From Nitratidesulfovibrio sp. (GTDB lineage: Bacteria; Desulfobacterota; Desulfovibrionia; Desulfovibrionales; Desulfovibrionaceae): a DNA stretch of 64,000 nucleotides. Below are positions 25,045-33,205 of this stretch, one piece after another (position 1 is the first letter of the stretch; each line of letters opens with the position of its first letter). Position numbers and translations under genes: made by a program. The notes below the pieces were generated by a model. It saw only the letters and a program-made list of their open reading frames with translations, did not search any database and was not told the origin of the DNA. The stretch covers positions 57,429 through 121,428 of the forward strand of contig NZ_JBDXXH010000011.1 of the NCBI RefSeq assembly GCF_040373385.1. Reading direction: 5' to 3'.

Positions 25045-26901
25045 ATGACCTCACGCACCATCGACGCAGCATCCCCCCGCCGCCTTTCGCGGCGCGGTTT
25101 CCTCAAGGGCCTTGCGGGCACCGGGCTCGCCGGGTCCGCCTCCCTCGCAACCGGCATGTTCCCCTCCGCGGCGGCGGGCACGAGCGCGGGTGGCAGCGCG
25201 CCCGTGCCCGCCGGACGGGAAATGGCCGGAAACGACGGCCCCTTCGCCACACTTATCGACATTTCCGCCTGCGTGGGCTGCGGAGCCTGCGTGCAGGTCT
25301 GCCACGACCGCAACGCGGCCCGGTATCCGGAACCCAAAAAGCCCTTTCCGCCCATGTTCCCGGCCTCGGTGAAGGCCGAGGACTGGTCCGCCCGGCGCGA
25401 CACGGACGACCGGCTGACCCCCTACAACTGGCTGTACATCCAGAGCGTGACAGTGCAGCACGGCGGGCAGCACGGCGGGCAGCAGGTGGAACTGAACATC
25501 CCCCGCCGCTGCCTGCACTGCGATAACCCACCCTGCGCCAACCTGTGCCCGTGGGGCGCGGCCCGGCGCGAGGCCAGCGGCACCGTGTCCATCGACGCGG
25601 ACATCTGTCTGGGCGGGGCCAAGTGCCGCACGGTGTGCCCGTGGCACATCCCCCAGCGCCAGACGGGCGTTGGCCTGTATCTGGACCTGCTGCCCCGCTA
25701 CGCGGGCAACGGCGTGATGTACAAGTGCGACCGCTGCGCCGACGTGGTGGCACGCGGCGGCACCCCAGCCTGCATCGAAGCCTGCCCCAACGCGGTGCAG
25801 TCCATCGGCCCGCGCGATGCCATCATCGCCGAGGCCCGCCGTCTGGCTGCCGAGCGCGGCTGGCATCTGTACGGGCTGGACGAAAACGGCGGCACCTCGA
25901 CCATCTATCTTTCGCCCGTGCCCTTCGCGGCAATTCAGGCGGCGCTGGATGCCGCGACAAAGGCTGCGACGAACGTTTCCGGGCCGAGTGCCGGACAGGA
26001 CGCCGCACAGGACGCCGGAAAGGCTCCGGTACAGGCTTCCGCCACGCTGGGTCCCGGCAGGCCGCATTTCCACGCCGTGGCCGACGCCATGCGGGACGAA
26101 ACCATGCTGGCCGCCGCGCTGGTCACCGCGCCGCTGGCCGGTGCCGGGGCCGCCCTGCTGCGCGTGGCGCGCGGCATCGGCGACATGGCTCGCGCAGATG
26201 CCGACGGTACGAACGCGCCAAATGCGGCAACGACCCCAGACAGGCCGGACACCCCGACCTGCCGCCTGTCCACTGCCGTCGACTGTCCCACCTGCCCGCC
26301 CCGCAGGGTAGATGACGCCACAGACGATCTTGACGCTACGCCCGTATCCCATCCCCTGCCCGTGGCCCGCTGGCTGTGGATCGCCTGCGCCAGCGTGCTC
26401 GGCGTCACCGGCATGGCCCAGATGCCCATTGCCGCGCGCTATGGCATTGCCGCCGTGCCCGGCCTGGCCTGGACTGCCGACTTCTACTTCACCCACCTGC
26501 TGCACTACGGGGCCGCCGCCGTGCTGCTGGCACTTGGTGCGTGGCTGACCGTGCGGGCTTGTGCCGGGCCGCGCAGCGCCCGCCTGTTCACCGCCCAGCG
26601 CCTTTCCACCCCGTATCGCCACCCCGCCCTGTATCACCTGACGGGCGGCGGCACGCTACGCCTGTGGCTGGTGGCGGCGCTCATCGTTACCGGGGCCATG
26701 CGGGTGGGCAAGAACCTGCCCGGCTTCGACTGGGGCCCCACCCTGACCATGTACCTGGACTGGACGCATCTTGGCCTTGCCGGGCTGCTGGGCATCGTCT
26801 CGCTGGTGCTGGCCCTGACGGGCCGTTCCGCCTGGACCGCCACCACCCCCGGCATGGCTCCGTCGCCCGGTCACCATCCCGCACATCCGCCCCGCGCGTA
26901 G
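25045..26901 (+). CDS. Tat-exported four-cluster ferredoxin fused to a membrane anchor
   Basis: A 618-residue electron-transfer protein. The Tat signal is SRRGFLKGLAGTG (about 14-26). Four Cys clusters of the DmsB/PsrB/TtrB type follow: CVGCGACVQVC, CLHCDNPPCANLC, CLGGAKCRTVC and CDRCADVVARGGTPACIEAC (about 70-255). A low-complexity linker (about 310-425) leads to four membrane helices, starting WLWIACASVLGVTGMAQM and ending DWTHLGLAGLLGIVSLVLALTG, with His residues (THLLHYG, DWTHLG) that could bind heme b. It thus joins the usual ferredoxin subunit and membrane subunit in one chain. It should shuttle electrons between quinone pool and the octaheme cytochrome. The start at 25045 is the closest ATG to the Tat motif. 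Confidence 0.85.
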   Translation: MTSRTIDAASPRRLSRRGFLKGLAGTGLAGSASLATGMFPSAAAGTSAGGSAPVPAGREMAGNDGPFATLIDISACVGCGACVQVCHDRNAARYPEPKKPFPPMFPASVKAEDWSARRDTDDRLTPYNWLYIQSVTVQHGGQHGGQQVELNIPRRCLHCDNPPCANLCPWGAARREASGTVSIDADICLGGAKCRTVCPWHIPQRQTGVGLYLDLLPRYAGNGVMYKCDRCADVVARGGTPACIEACPNAVQSIGPRDAIIAEARRLAAERGWHLYGLDENGGTSTIYLSPVPFAAIQAALDAATKAATNVSGPSAGQDAAQDAGKAPVQASATLGPGRPHFHAVADAMRDETMLAAALVTAPLAGAGAALLRVARGIGDMARADADGTNAPNAATTPDRPDTPTCRLSTAVDCPTCPPRRVDDATDDLDATPVSHPLPVARWLWIACASVLGVTGMAQMPIAARYGIAAVPGLAWTADFYFTHLLHYGAAAVLLALGAWLTVRACAGPRSARLFTAQRLSTPYRHPALYHLTGGGTLRLWLVAALIVTGAMRVGKNLPGFDWGPTLTMYLDWTHLGLAGLLGIVSLVLALTGRSAWTATTPGMAPSPGHHPAHPPRA

Positions 26902-26945
26902 CGCAGGGCTTACCCGCTGACGTTCACCGCTGAAGGAGGAGTCCC

Positions 26946-28658
26946 ATGTCGTCGCCACACGTTTCGCCCCACCGGGCACATGGCGGTTCGCCGCCAATCC
27001 CGTTAATCCCGCCAGTACAGCCGATCCTGCTGCTCCTGCTGCTGTGCCTGCTGCCGGGCCTTGCCCTGACCCTTGCGCCGGTGGCCCCGGCCCGCGCCGC
27101 GCAACTGGCCACCGGGGTGCCCGTAGGGGCCACCGGCGCGGTGAAGAAGCCGGAAGCCCACGTCATCACCGCCGATCATTCCCGCCACCCGGCCCTGCAA
27201 CAGCCCTTTGCCACCCCGCAGGAAGTGACCAGGGCCTGCCTGTCGTGCCACAACGCCGCCGCGCAGCAGGTGCACAAGACCATCCACTGGACCTGGCTGG
27301 ACCCCGCCGACCCGGAACGCAAGATGGGCAAGGGCGGCATCACCTTCAACAACTTCTGCATCGCCATTCCCTCCAACGAGCCGCGCTGCACCTCGTGCCA
27401 CGCGGGCTTCGGCTGGAAGAACGCGCAGTTCGACTTCTCGTCGCAGGAAAACGTGGACTGCATGGTCTGTCACGACCACACCGGCACCTACAAGAAATTC
27501 CCCACCATGGCCGGGCTGCCCGCCAGCGAACCCACCGAGTTCGAGGGCAAGACGTTCAACCCGCCCGACTACAACGCCATTGCCGCCTCCGTGGGCCGTC
27601 CCACCCGCGACAACTGCGGCGTCTGCCACTTCTACGGCGGCGGGGGCGACGCGGTGAAGCACGGCGACCTTGATTCCACCATGTTCAAGCCCAGCCGCGA
27701 ACTGGACGTGCACATGGACGTGAAGGGCGCCAACTTCACCTGCCAGCGCTGCCACACCACCGAGGCCCACGTCATTGCCGGGCGCACCTACAAGCAGCCC
27801 GCCTTCACCGAACGCACCAGCGTGCTGGACGACGACCGGGTGCACCGCATCGCCTGCGAATCGTGCCATACCGCAACCCCGCACAAGGCCGGGCACAAGG
27901 CCAACGACCATACCGACAAGCTGGCCTGCCAGACCTGCCACATTCCCGCCTTTGCGCGCGAAATGGCCACCAAGATGTGGTGGGACTGGTCCACGGCGGG
28001 CAAGAAGAAGGACGGCAAGCCGTTCGCGGAAAAGGGGCCCTTCGGCAAGCCCAGCTACGACAGCAAGAAGGGCGACTTTCGCTGGGAAAAGGACGTCACC
28101 CCCGAATACCACTGGTCCAACGGACGCATGGAATTCCTGCTGCTGACCGACAAGATTGCCGACACCGCGAAGCCCGTGGAAATCAACCGCATCGACGGCG
28201 GCCCGGCAGACCCCAAGTCGCGCATCATGCCCTTCAAGGCACACCGGGGCCGCCAGCCCTTCGACGCGGGCAACCGCACCTTCGTGGCGCCGCACCTGTT
28301 CGGCAAGGACGACGCCGCCTACTGGAAGAACTATGACTGGATGAAGGCCGTGGAGGCCGGGCAGAAGTCGCTGAATCTGCCCTTCAGCGGCAAGCTGGAA
28401 TTCGTGGAGACCGTCTACTACTACCCCATCACCCACCAGGTGGCCCCCAAGGAAAAGTCCGTGGCCTGCGGCGAATGCCACAAGCCTGGGGGCAGCCGCC
28501 TTGCCGCCGTGGGCGGGGTGTGGATGCCGGGGCGCGACCGCAACGTGGGCGTGGACGCTGCCGGGTGGATCGCCGTTGCCGGGTCCGTGCTGGCCGTGGG
28601 CGTGCACGGGTTCCTGCGCCTGGCCGCGCGTGGCCGCAACAACCGCAAGGAGGACTAG
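26946..28658 (+). CDS. octaheme c-type cytochrome, tetrathionate reductase (OTR) family
   Basis: A 570-residue periplasmic multiheme enzyme with GAAGGAGGAG upstream of the ATG. The N-terminal signal/anchor is PILLLLLLCLLPGLALTLAP. Eight CxxCH motifs are present in order: CLSCH, CTSCH, CMVCH, CGVCH, CQRCH, CESCH, CQTCH, CGECH. The long gap between the seventh and eighth is typical of OTR. In the Shewanella enzyme one heme is Lys-ligated and reduces tetrathionate, nitrite and hydroxylamine in vitro; the matching Lys cannot be assigned here by eye. A C-terminal membrane helix (about 535-555, GWIAVAGSVLAVGVHGFL) anchors the protein. It is the central gene of the operon. Confidence 0.92.
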   Translation: MSSPHVSPHRAHGGSPPIPLIPPVQPILLLLLLCLLPGLALTLAPVAPARAAQLATGVPVGATGAVKKPEAHVITADHSRHPALQQPFATPQEVTRACLSCHNAAAQQVHKTIHWTWLDPADPERKMGKGGITFNNFCIAIPSNEPRCTSCHAGFGWKNAQFDFSSQENVDCMVCHDHTGTYKKFPTMAGLPASEPTEFEGKTFNPPDYNAIAASVGRPTRDNCGVCHFYGGGGDAVKHGDLDSTMFKPSRELDVHMDVKGANFTCQRCHTTEAHVIAGRTYKQPAFTERTSVLDDDRVHRIACESCHTATPHKAGHKANDHTDKLACQTCHIPAFAREMATKMWWDWSTAGKKKDGKPFAEKGPFGKPSYDSKKGDFRWEKDVTPEYHWSNGRMEFLLLTDKIADTAKPVEINRIDGGPADPKSRIMPFKAHRGRQPFDAGNRTFVAPHLFGKDDAAYWKNYDWMKAVEAGQKSLNLPFSGKLEFVETVYYYPITHQVAPKEKSVACGECHKPGGSRLAAVGGVWMPGRDRNVGVDAAGWIAVAGSVLAVGVHGFLRLAARGRNNRKED

Positions 28659-28660
28659 CC

Positions 28661-29290
28661 ATGCACGCCACCGAACGACTCTACCTGTACAGCCGGTTCG
28701 AGCGGTTCTGGCACTGGGCGCAGACCGTGCTCATCCTGGTGCTGCTGGTCACCGGCTTCGAAATCCACGGCACCTTCACCCTGCTGGGCTTTGGCCGCGC
28801 CTTCGCCGTGCACAACTTCTGCGCGTGGTCGTGGCTGGTGCTGTATGCCTTCATCGTGTTCTGGATGGCCGTCACCGACGAGTGGAAGCACTACGTGCCC
28901 ACCTTCCTGAAGCTGATGGACGTGGTGCGCTACTACCTTTCCGGCATCTTCAAGGGGGAACCACACCCCGTGCCCAAGAGCGAACGCGCCAAGCACAACC
29001 CCCTGCAACGGCTGACCTACCTCGGCATCGTCTCGTTTCTCGTACCGTTCCAGATGATCACCGGGTTTCTCTACTACACCTACAACCAGTGGCCGCAGCT
29101 CGGCTTTGCGGGCAGCCTGACCCTGAAGGCCGTGGCCGTGCTGCACACCCTGGGGGCCCTCGCCTTCCTGGCCTTCGTCATCGTGCACGTCTACATGACC
29201 ACCACCGGCCACACCTTGACCGCGCACATCGCCGCCATGTTCACCGGCTACGAGGATGTGCCCCGCAACGGCGTGAAGCCGGAGGCGTAG
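28661..29290 (+). CDS. cytochrome b561-type membrane subunit
   Basis: A 209-residue integral membrane cytochrome b, starting two bases after the octaheme stop, with AAGGAGG upstream. Four membrane helices are visible (about 17-37, 48-70, 118-140, 155-178). Candidate heme ligands are HW in FERFWHWAQ, VHNFCAW, LHTLGA and IVHVYM, with a further TTTGHT. The family is the thiosulfate-reductase/formate-dehydrogenase cytochrome b type (PhsC/FdnI-like), which takes electrons from menaquinol. With the upstream genes it forms a membrane-bound respiratory complex facing the periplasm. Confidence 0.88.
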   Translation: MHATERLYLYSRFERFWHWAQTVLILVLLVTGFEIHGTFTLLGFGRAFAVHNFCAWSWLVLYAFIVFWMAVTDEWKHYVPTFLKLMDVVRYYLSGIFKGEPHPVPKSERAKHNPLQRLTYLGIVSFLVPFQMITGFLYYTYNQWPQLGFAGSLTLKAVAVLHTLGALAFLAFVIVHVYMTTTGHTLTAHIAAMFTGYEDVPRNGVKPEA

Positions 29291-29314
29291 AAGAAGAAAA
29301 CAGAAGGAAAGAAT

Positions 29315-29358
29315 GTGGGGGAGGAGGGAAACTTTGAAAAGTTTCCCTCCTCCCCCAC
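29315..29358 (-). terminator. long perfect hairpin, terminator
   Basis: Arms 29315-29335 and 29338-29358 are exact inverses (21 bp, minimal loop). On the minus strand it is followed by a T-rich stretch (ATTCTTTCCTTC...), so it mainly ends the PFK-2-like gene. It may also stop the cytochrome operon. Confidence 0.75.
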
Positions 29359-29420
29359 ACCCCCTCCACCCTTCCAAACTTTTCCATTGGGGGTGGCCCA
29401 GAGGATGAAGACGTCCCGCC

Positions 29421-30629
29421 TCACATGAAGCGCACCAACTCGAACAGCTTTTTCCGCTGCGTGGCCACTATGTGGTAGAACTGCGTCTGCGGAATGAAGA
29501 TGTACGGCACATCCTCCGTCCGCCGGTACAGGAAGTGTGACAGGATCATCCGGTTGATGGCCTGATGCCCGATGATCATCACCCCCGGCGCGCCCCCGGC
29601 CAGAAACAGCGCCCGGCGCACCCCGCGCTCCACCCGCTCGCGCAGGGTCACGTAGCCCTCGCCGCCCGGATACACGTAGTGAAACTTGTCGCGCTGGCGG
29701 GCCGCGAAGGCATCCGGAAACTTGCGACGGATGTCGTCGTACCGCAGGCTCTCGCACTCGCCCGCGTCGATCTCGTCGAACTCCGGCAGGGCCATCACCG
29801 TGGCACCCGGACGCGCCTCGCGCATGGGGGCCGCCGTCTGCGCCGAGCGCTTGCGGGTAGAGGTGAAGATGTACGGCACCTCGATATCCGCAAAATGCGC
29901 GGCCAGCGCCTTGGCCTGGGCCTGCCCGCGCAGGGTCAGGTCCGAATCGCCGCCAATGCGCCCTTCCACGTTGTAGTAGGTCTCGCCGTGCCGGATCAGG
30001 TACAGGTTGCGCACCCACGCGGACACCAGAATGTCCCGGATGCGGTGGTAGTACGGCACCCGCCCGCCTATCTGTTCGCCCACCACGCGGTTTTCCAGCG
30101 TATCCACCCGCACCCAGCACGACTCGTCGGCGCACGGGGCATACATGCGCTCGTAGTAGTGGATGCGCTTGGTAAAGCTTTCCATGGCCGCCTGCGTGGT
30201 ATCCCGCGCGAATTCCGGCATCTGCGTCTTGCGCCGGATGGCCGCGCCCAGCGCCACCGGATCGTCGTTGACGCATTCCACGAACAGCAGCGGATGATCC
30301 GTGAGCATGGCCTCTATGGTGGCCCGCCGGGCACGGCTGGCGTTGGTGGCATCCAGAATGGCCACGTGCCCGTTGCCCGCCAGGTAGTCGCGCGCGGCGG
30401 CAATGTTCAGCCGGGCTATTTCCTCGCGCCGGGCACGGCCTTCCGCGTTGTCCGGGTCGTAGAATTCCGGGCGGGCGGAATCCACGCCCAGCATGGAGCG
30501 ACGGATTTCGCCGTTGTTGAACACCTCGACGCGGAAGTCCTCTGCCTCCAGGCCCTCGCGGATGCGGCGGGCCATGGTGGATTTGCCCCGCGCGGGCAGG
30601 CCGACCATGACGACGTAGAGCTTGTTCAT
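29421..30629 (-). CDS. 6-phosphofructo-2-kinase/fructose-2,6-bisphosphatase homologue
   Basis: A 402-residue bifunctional protein like eukaryotic PFKFB. Kinase half (1-205): Walker A GLPARGKST at about 8-16, substrate region NNGEIRR, and ILDATNASRARR. Phosphatase half (206-402), phosphoglycerate-mutase fold: catalytic His in LIRHGETYYN, then STRKRSAQTA, an EIDAGECE acid and IIGHQAINR with the second His. The start at 30629 begins right at the kinase fold with AGGA upstream; the longer frame is repeat-rich and non-conserved. Fructose-2,6-bisphosphate signalling is rare in bacteria. The protein may act on another phospho-substrate. Confidence 0.85.
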   Translation of the reverse strand: MNKLYVVMVGLPARGKSTMARRIREGLEAEDFRVEVFNNGEIRRSMLGVDSARPEFYDPDNAEGRARREEIARLNIAAARDYLAGNGHVAILDATNASRARRATIEAMLTDHPLLFVECVNDDPVALGAAIRRKTQMPEFARDTTQAAMESFTKRIHYYERMYAPCADESCWVRVDTLENRVVGEQIGGRVPYYHRIRDILVSAWVRNLYLIRHGETYYNVEGRIGGDSDLTLRGQAQAKALAAHFADIEVPYIFTSTRKRSAQTAAPMREARPGATVMALPEFDEIDAGECESLRYDDIRRKFPDAFAARQRDKFHYVYPGGEGYVTLRERVERGVRRALFLAGGAPGVMIIGHQAINRMILSHFLYRRTEDVPYIFIPQTQFYHIVATQRKKLFELVRFM

Positions 30630-30700
30630 GTGGAATCCTGTGGGAGGGGGAAAGGTGCACGCAGGGGTATGGAGGCCCGTCCGGCCCCCGATTCTGCCCA

Positions 30701-30740
30701 GTCCTGCCAGACCCTGTCCAGTCCTGCCAGACCCTGTCCG
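30701..30740. repeat. 20-bp direct repeat, two copies
   Basis: GTCCTGCCAGACCCTGTCCA at 30701 and again at 30721 (last base differs), with partial copies on both sides. It lies in the 258-bp non-coding gap upstream of the PFK-2-like gene. Confidence 0.85.
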
Positions 30741-30887
30741 GGCCTGCCCCATCGGTAACGGCTTCCACGAAGACACACCAGCGTTTTCAACGCGTCCATT
30801 GCGCGATTGCGCCCTGCCCCCCGGCGGGCTGAAAACGCCTCGCCTGCCAGCCACCCTGCCGCTCCGCCCCCTACCGAAGACATGCTT

Positions 30888-31226
30888 TCAATACATTACG
30901 AAATACACAAAAAGAAAACCCGCAATGACGGTCGTCACGGTCAGCAGGGCCGCACAGAGTACCTCTCTGCTGGCGACCATCTCTCCGCTGCCCAAATACC
31001 CATCGATGGATTCCCAGTTCATGTTGGCATGCATCACGGCCAGCACGGCAAACGCAACCCCTGTAAAAATATGCGCCACAAAAAAAAGATGCATGTAGAA
31101 GTTGTCCTCCAATGCTTCGAACACCTGAATCACTACCGCCGTTATCACCAGAACCGCCGCAGTCATCAGCAACCCTACAGAAACGAATTCCCGCTTATTG
31201 AACGTTGCCTTGCGTGCTGTACCCAT
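30888..31226 (-). CDS. small membrane protein, DUF4405-like
   Basis: A 112-residue protein with three membrane helices (about 16-38, 45-70, 85-110). His residues at helix ends (MHLFFVAHIF, VMHANMNW) are arranged as in small b-type cytochrome-like DUF4405 proteins, but heme binding is unproven. The start at 31226 has AGGTGA upstream; earlier Met/GTG codons lack a site. It lies 67 bp after the MipA gene and is likely co-transcribed with it. Confidence 0.65.
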   Translation of the reverse strand: MGTARKATFNKREFVSVGLLMTAAVLVITAVVIQVFEALEDNFYMHLFFVAHIFTGVAFAVLAVMHANMNWESIDGYLGSGEMVASREVLCAALLTVTTVIAGFLFVYFVMY

Positions 31227-31293
31227 GAGTTTCACCTGATTCGTCTCGTTCATGCATGTTGACATACAAACGCAATGTTGAGTGCGCATCCAC

Positions 31294-32130
31294 TTAGTCG
31301 AAGTCGAATGTATAGCTTACGGACAGCAATACTGACGGATTGAACTCGCTCTTCACGATCGGGCTGTCCGCCGCATCGCCCAACAGTTGATCGCCCATCA
31401 CCATAAGCTTTACATCCCACTTATCCGTAACGGAATAAATGACGCCGACGGTGAAGCCGACGGACTTGATACCGGCGTCCGCATGATGGCGCCTGTGGCC
31501 GGAACGCGCGGATTGTGCGGAAGAAACGCCGAAGTAGGTCTCCATGTGTTCTTCATCGGCCCAGGTTGCACCAGCCGACCCCATGACCGTGAACCGCTCG
31601 GCAACGGGAAACATGGTGCCCAGTTCCAGCTTTGCCGTCGTGCCGTAATCTTCCGTCCCCGTTGAAATTTTTCCGGACGCAGTGATTTGGCCAAAGCTGT
31701 ACTCCCCCATCAGGTTGGCCGTCGCACCCCCGTCGATGTCGCCCATGCCGCGCAGGGTATCCCTGTCGTCGTCTTCCTGTCGGCCCGGGGCGTACCCCAC
31801 CGAGGCGCCAACCTTGTAGTCCTCGCCCATCAGGGGATAACTGCCGATTCCGTCCCAGATGTTCGCGAAGAACAAACCCTCCTTGTAGCTCACGGAAATA
31901 TCGGGGATTGGCGCGACCTTGTACCTGTCGGAACCTTCATAGGCAGGCCCGTAAAGCGCTCCGCCGCCCACTGAAACTTCCCAGTTCCTCGTGCCCGGTT
32001 GTGCGGCGGAACCGTCTTGCTGTTCCGCTTGTCGGGTGGGCCAGCCATCATCCTCGGCATGGGCACTGGCGGACATGGCGGCAAGCATGACGATGCATGC
32101 AAACGTGATTGAACGCAGACTGTGCAACAT
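31294..32130 (-). CDS. MipA/OmpV-family outer-membrane protein
   Basis: A 278-residue beta-barrel protein. AAGGAG precedes the ATG; the signal peptide is ITFACIVMLAAMSASAHA. The mature start WEVSVGGGALYGPAYEGSDRYKV and the ending SVLLSVSYTFDFD (C-terminal Phe/aromatic signature for BAM) are family hallmarks, with alternating strands between. MipA/OmpV proteins serve as scaffolds for murein enzymes or as adhesins/porins; members next to two-component genes are often regulated by them. A TCCGCCT/AGGCGGA palindrome lies 75 bp upstream and resembles one ahead of the NarX-like kinase. Confidence 0.88.
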   Translation of the reverse strand: MLHSLRSITFACIVMLAAMSASAHAEDDGWPTRQAEQQDGSAAQPGTRNWEVSVGGGALYGPAYEGSDRYKVAPIPDISVSYKEGLFFANIWDGIGSYPLMGEDYKVGASVGYAPGRQEDDDRDTLRGMGDIDGGATANLMGEYSFGQITASGKISTGTEDYGTTAKLELGTMFPVAERFTVMGSAGATWADEEHMETYFGVSSAQSARSGHRRHHADAGIKSVGFTVGVIYSVTDKWDVKLMVMGDQLLGDAADSPIVKSEFNPSVLLSVSYTFDFD

Positions 32131-32251
32131 GGGTAGCTCCTTCCTGTTTCGCATGCGAAAGTGCATCGCGGGCATGACCATGACGGTTCTTGCCGCAAGG
32201 CACATCCGCCTTGAGGCGGAGTGAACGGAAGACAGCCGCATCACAGACGCA

Positions 32252-32288
32252 CAAGGCCGGACTTCTGGCGCACAGAAGCCCGGCCTTG
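32252..32288 (-). terminator. hairpin after the coiled-coil gene
   Basis: CAAGGCCGG ... CCGGCCTTG with an inner CTTCTG / CAGAAG stem, 37 bp past the stop of the minus-strand gene that ends at 32325. There is no clear T-tract. Confidence 0.5.
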
Positions 32289-32324
32289 CGCGAAAACCGG
32301 AGGGCATATTGTCCGAAGCTACGT

Positions 32325-32924
32325 TCAGGAAGAATATATCGCGGACTGAAGCTTGGCGGCTTCCTTCTCCAGCGTCGAAAGGGACTGCTGCAACCGTTTG
32401 ACCTCGCCCTGCTTCAAAAGGTCGCCTTCAGCCTGGGCCTTGGCCGCCTCCAGGTCGGCCTGCCTGGCTTTGATCGAGTTCTTCTTTGACTGTAGTTGCT
32501 CTTTCAGCTCGGCAACCGTTACCGTGGTTGCCGTGCCGGAATCGCCACCGGTAATGCCGCCGCCGTCACCGGCTCCGCCACCGGACTGCCCGGCTTCACC
32601 GACGGACGCGCCTGCCTCGCTGGCAGTCTGGTCGGCTTCACCAGTTGTCTGGCCTGCTTCACTGGCAGACGTGCTCGTTTCACCGACAGCCTGCCCCGAT
32701 CCACCGGCATCGACATCCGGATCGCCGGCACCGTCGCCTTCGGCGGCGATGGCGGACTGCAGCGCCGTGGACTTCCGCTTGCCCTCCGGGGAAATGTCCA
32801 CCGTGTCCTGCGGCAAAAGGGAACCGGCTTTTTTTCCCCCGGCGGTATCGGCCCCGGCCTGGGAAACGGCTTTCTGCATTTCTTCAATCTCCGGCCATTG
32901 TGCGTTGGCAGTTCCGATCTTCAT
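32325..32924 (-). CDS. hypothetical protein, low-complexity with C-terminal coiled coil
   Basis: A 199-residue protein. The start at 32924 is fixed by AAGGAG seven bases upstream. The middle (about 75-130) is a low-complexity run of repeating SEAGxxxGEA-type units rich in Gly, Ser, Glu and Thr. The C-terminal 65 residues form a strong coiled coil (VAELKEQLQSKKNSIKARQA, then GEVKRLQQSLSTLEKEAAKL) resembling FlxA-like proteins. There is no signal peptide or membrane helix. It is divergent from the NarX-like kinase. Confidence 0.6.
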   Translation of the reverse strand: MKIGTANAQWPEIEEMQKAVSQAGADTAGGKKAGSLLPQDTVDISPEGKRKSTALQSAIAAEGDGAGDPDVDAGGSGQAVGETSTSASEAGQTTGEADQTASEAGASVGEAGQSGGGAGDGGGITGGDSGTATTVTVAELKEQLQSKKNSIKARQADLEAAKAQAEGDLLKQGEVKRLQQSLSTLEKEAAKLQSAIYSS

Positions 32925-33126
32925 GCAACCGCTCCTTGATAAGGTGTCCGTTTTCGCCGCGCGCAGACAGGGTGTGCCGCCTTGCCCGCTATCCTGACGA
33001 AATGTCCCGAAAACGGCTGGAGGCGGACAGCACTGCCCACCGCCGTGCAACAGGGCAACTTCTTTCGGAACCCGGCAGATCCCGCGCAGCATGCGCATGA
33101 ACATGCAGAAAGACGCCACGCGGCAC

Positions 33127-33183
33127 ATCCGCCTCAGGTCGGATTGGGTCCAAAAAAAGGGCCCAATCCGACCTGAGGCGGAT
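33127..33183. repeat. 22-bp perfect inverted repeat upstream of the NarX-like kinase
   Basis: Arms 33127-33148 and 33162-33183 match exactly; the 13-nt loop contains seven A. It ends 22 bp before the kinase ATG, so it could be an RNA hairpin in the leader or an operator. Its outer part (GGCACATCCGCCT at 33122) also occurs at 32199, upstream of the MipA gene. Confidence 0.8.
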
Positions 33184-33205
33184 GCAATTCCCGAAGGGAG
33201 CCTTT

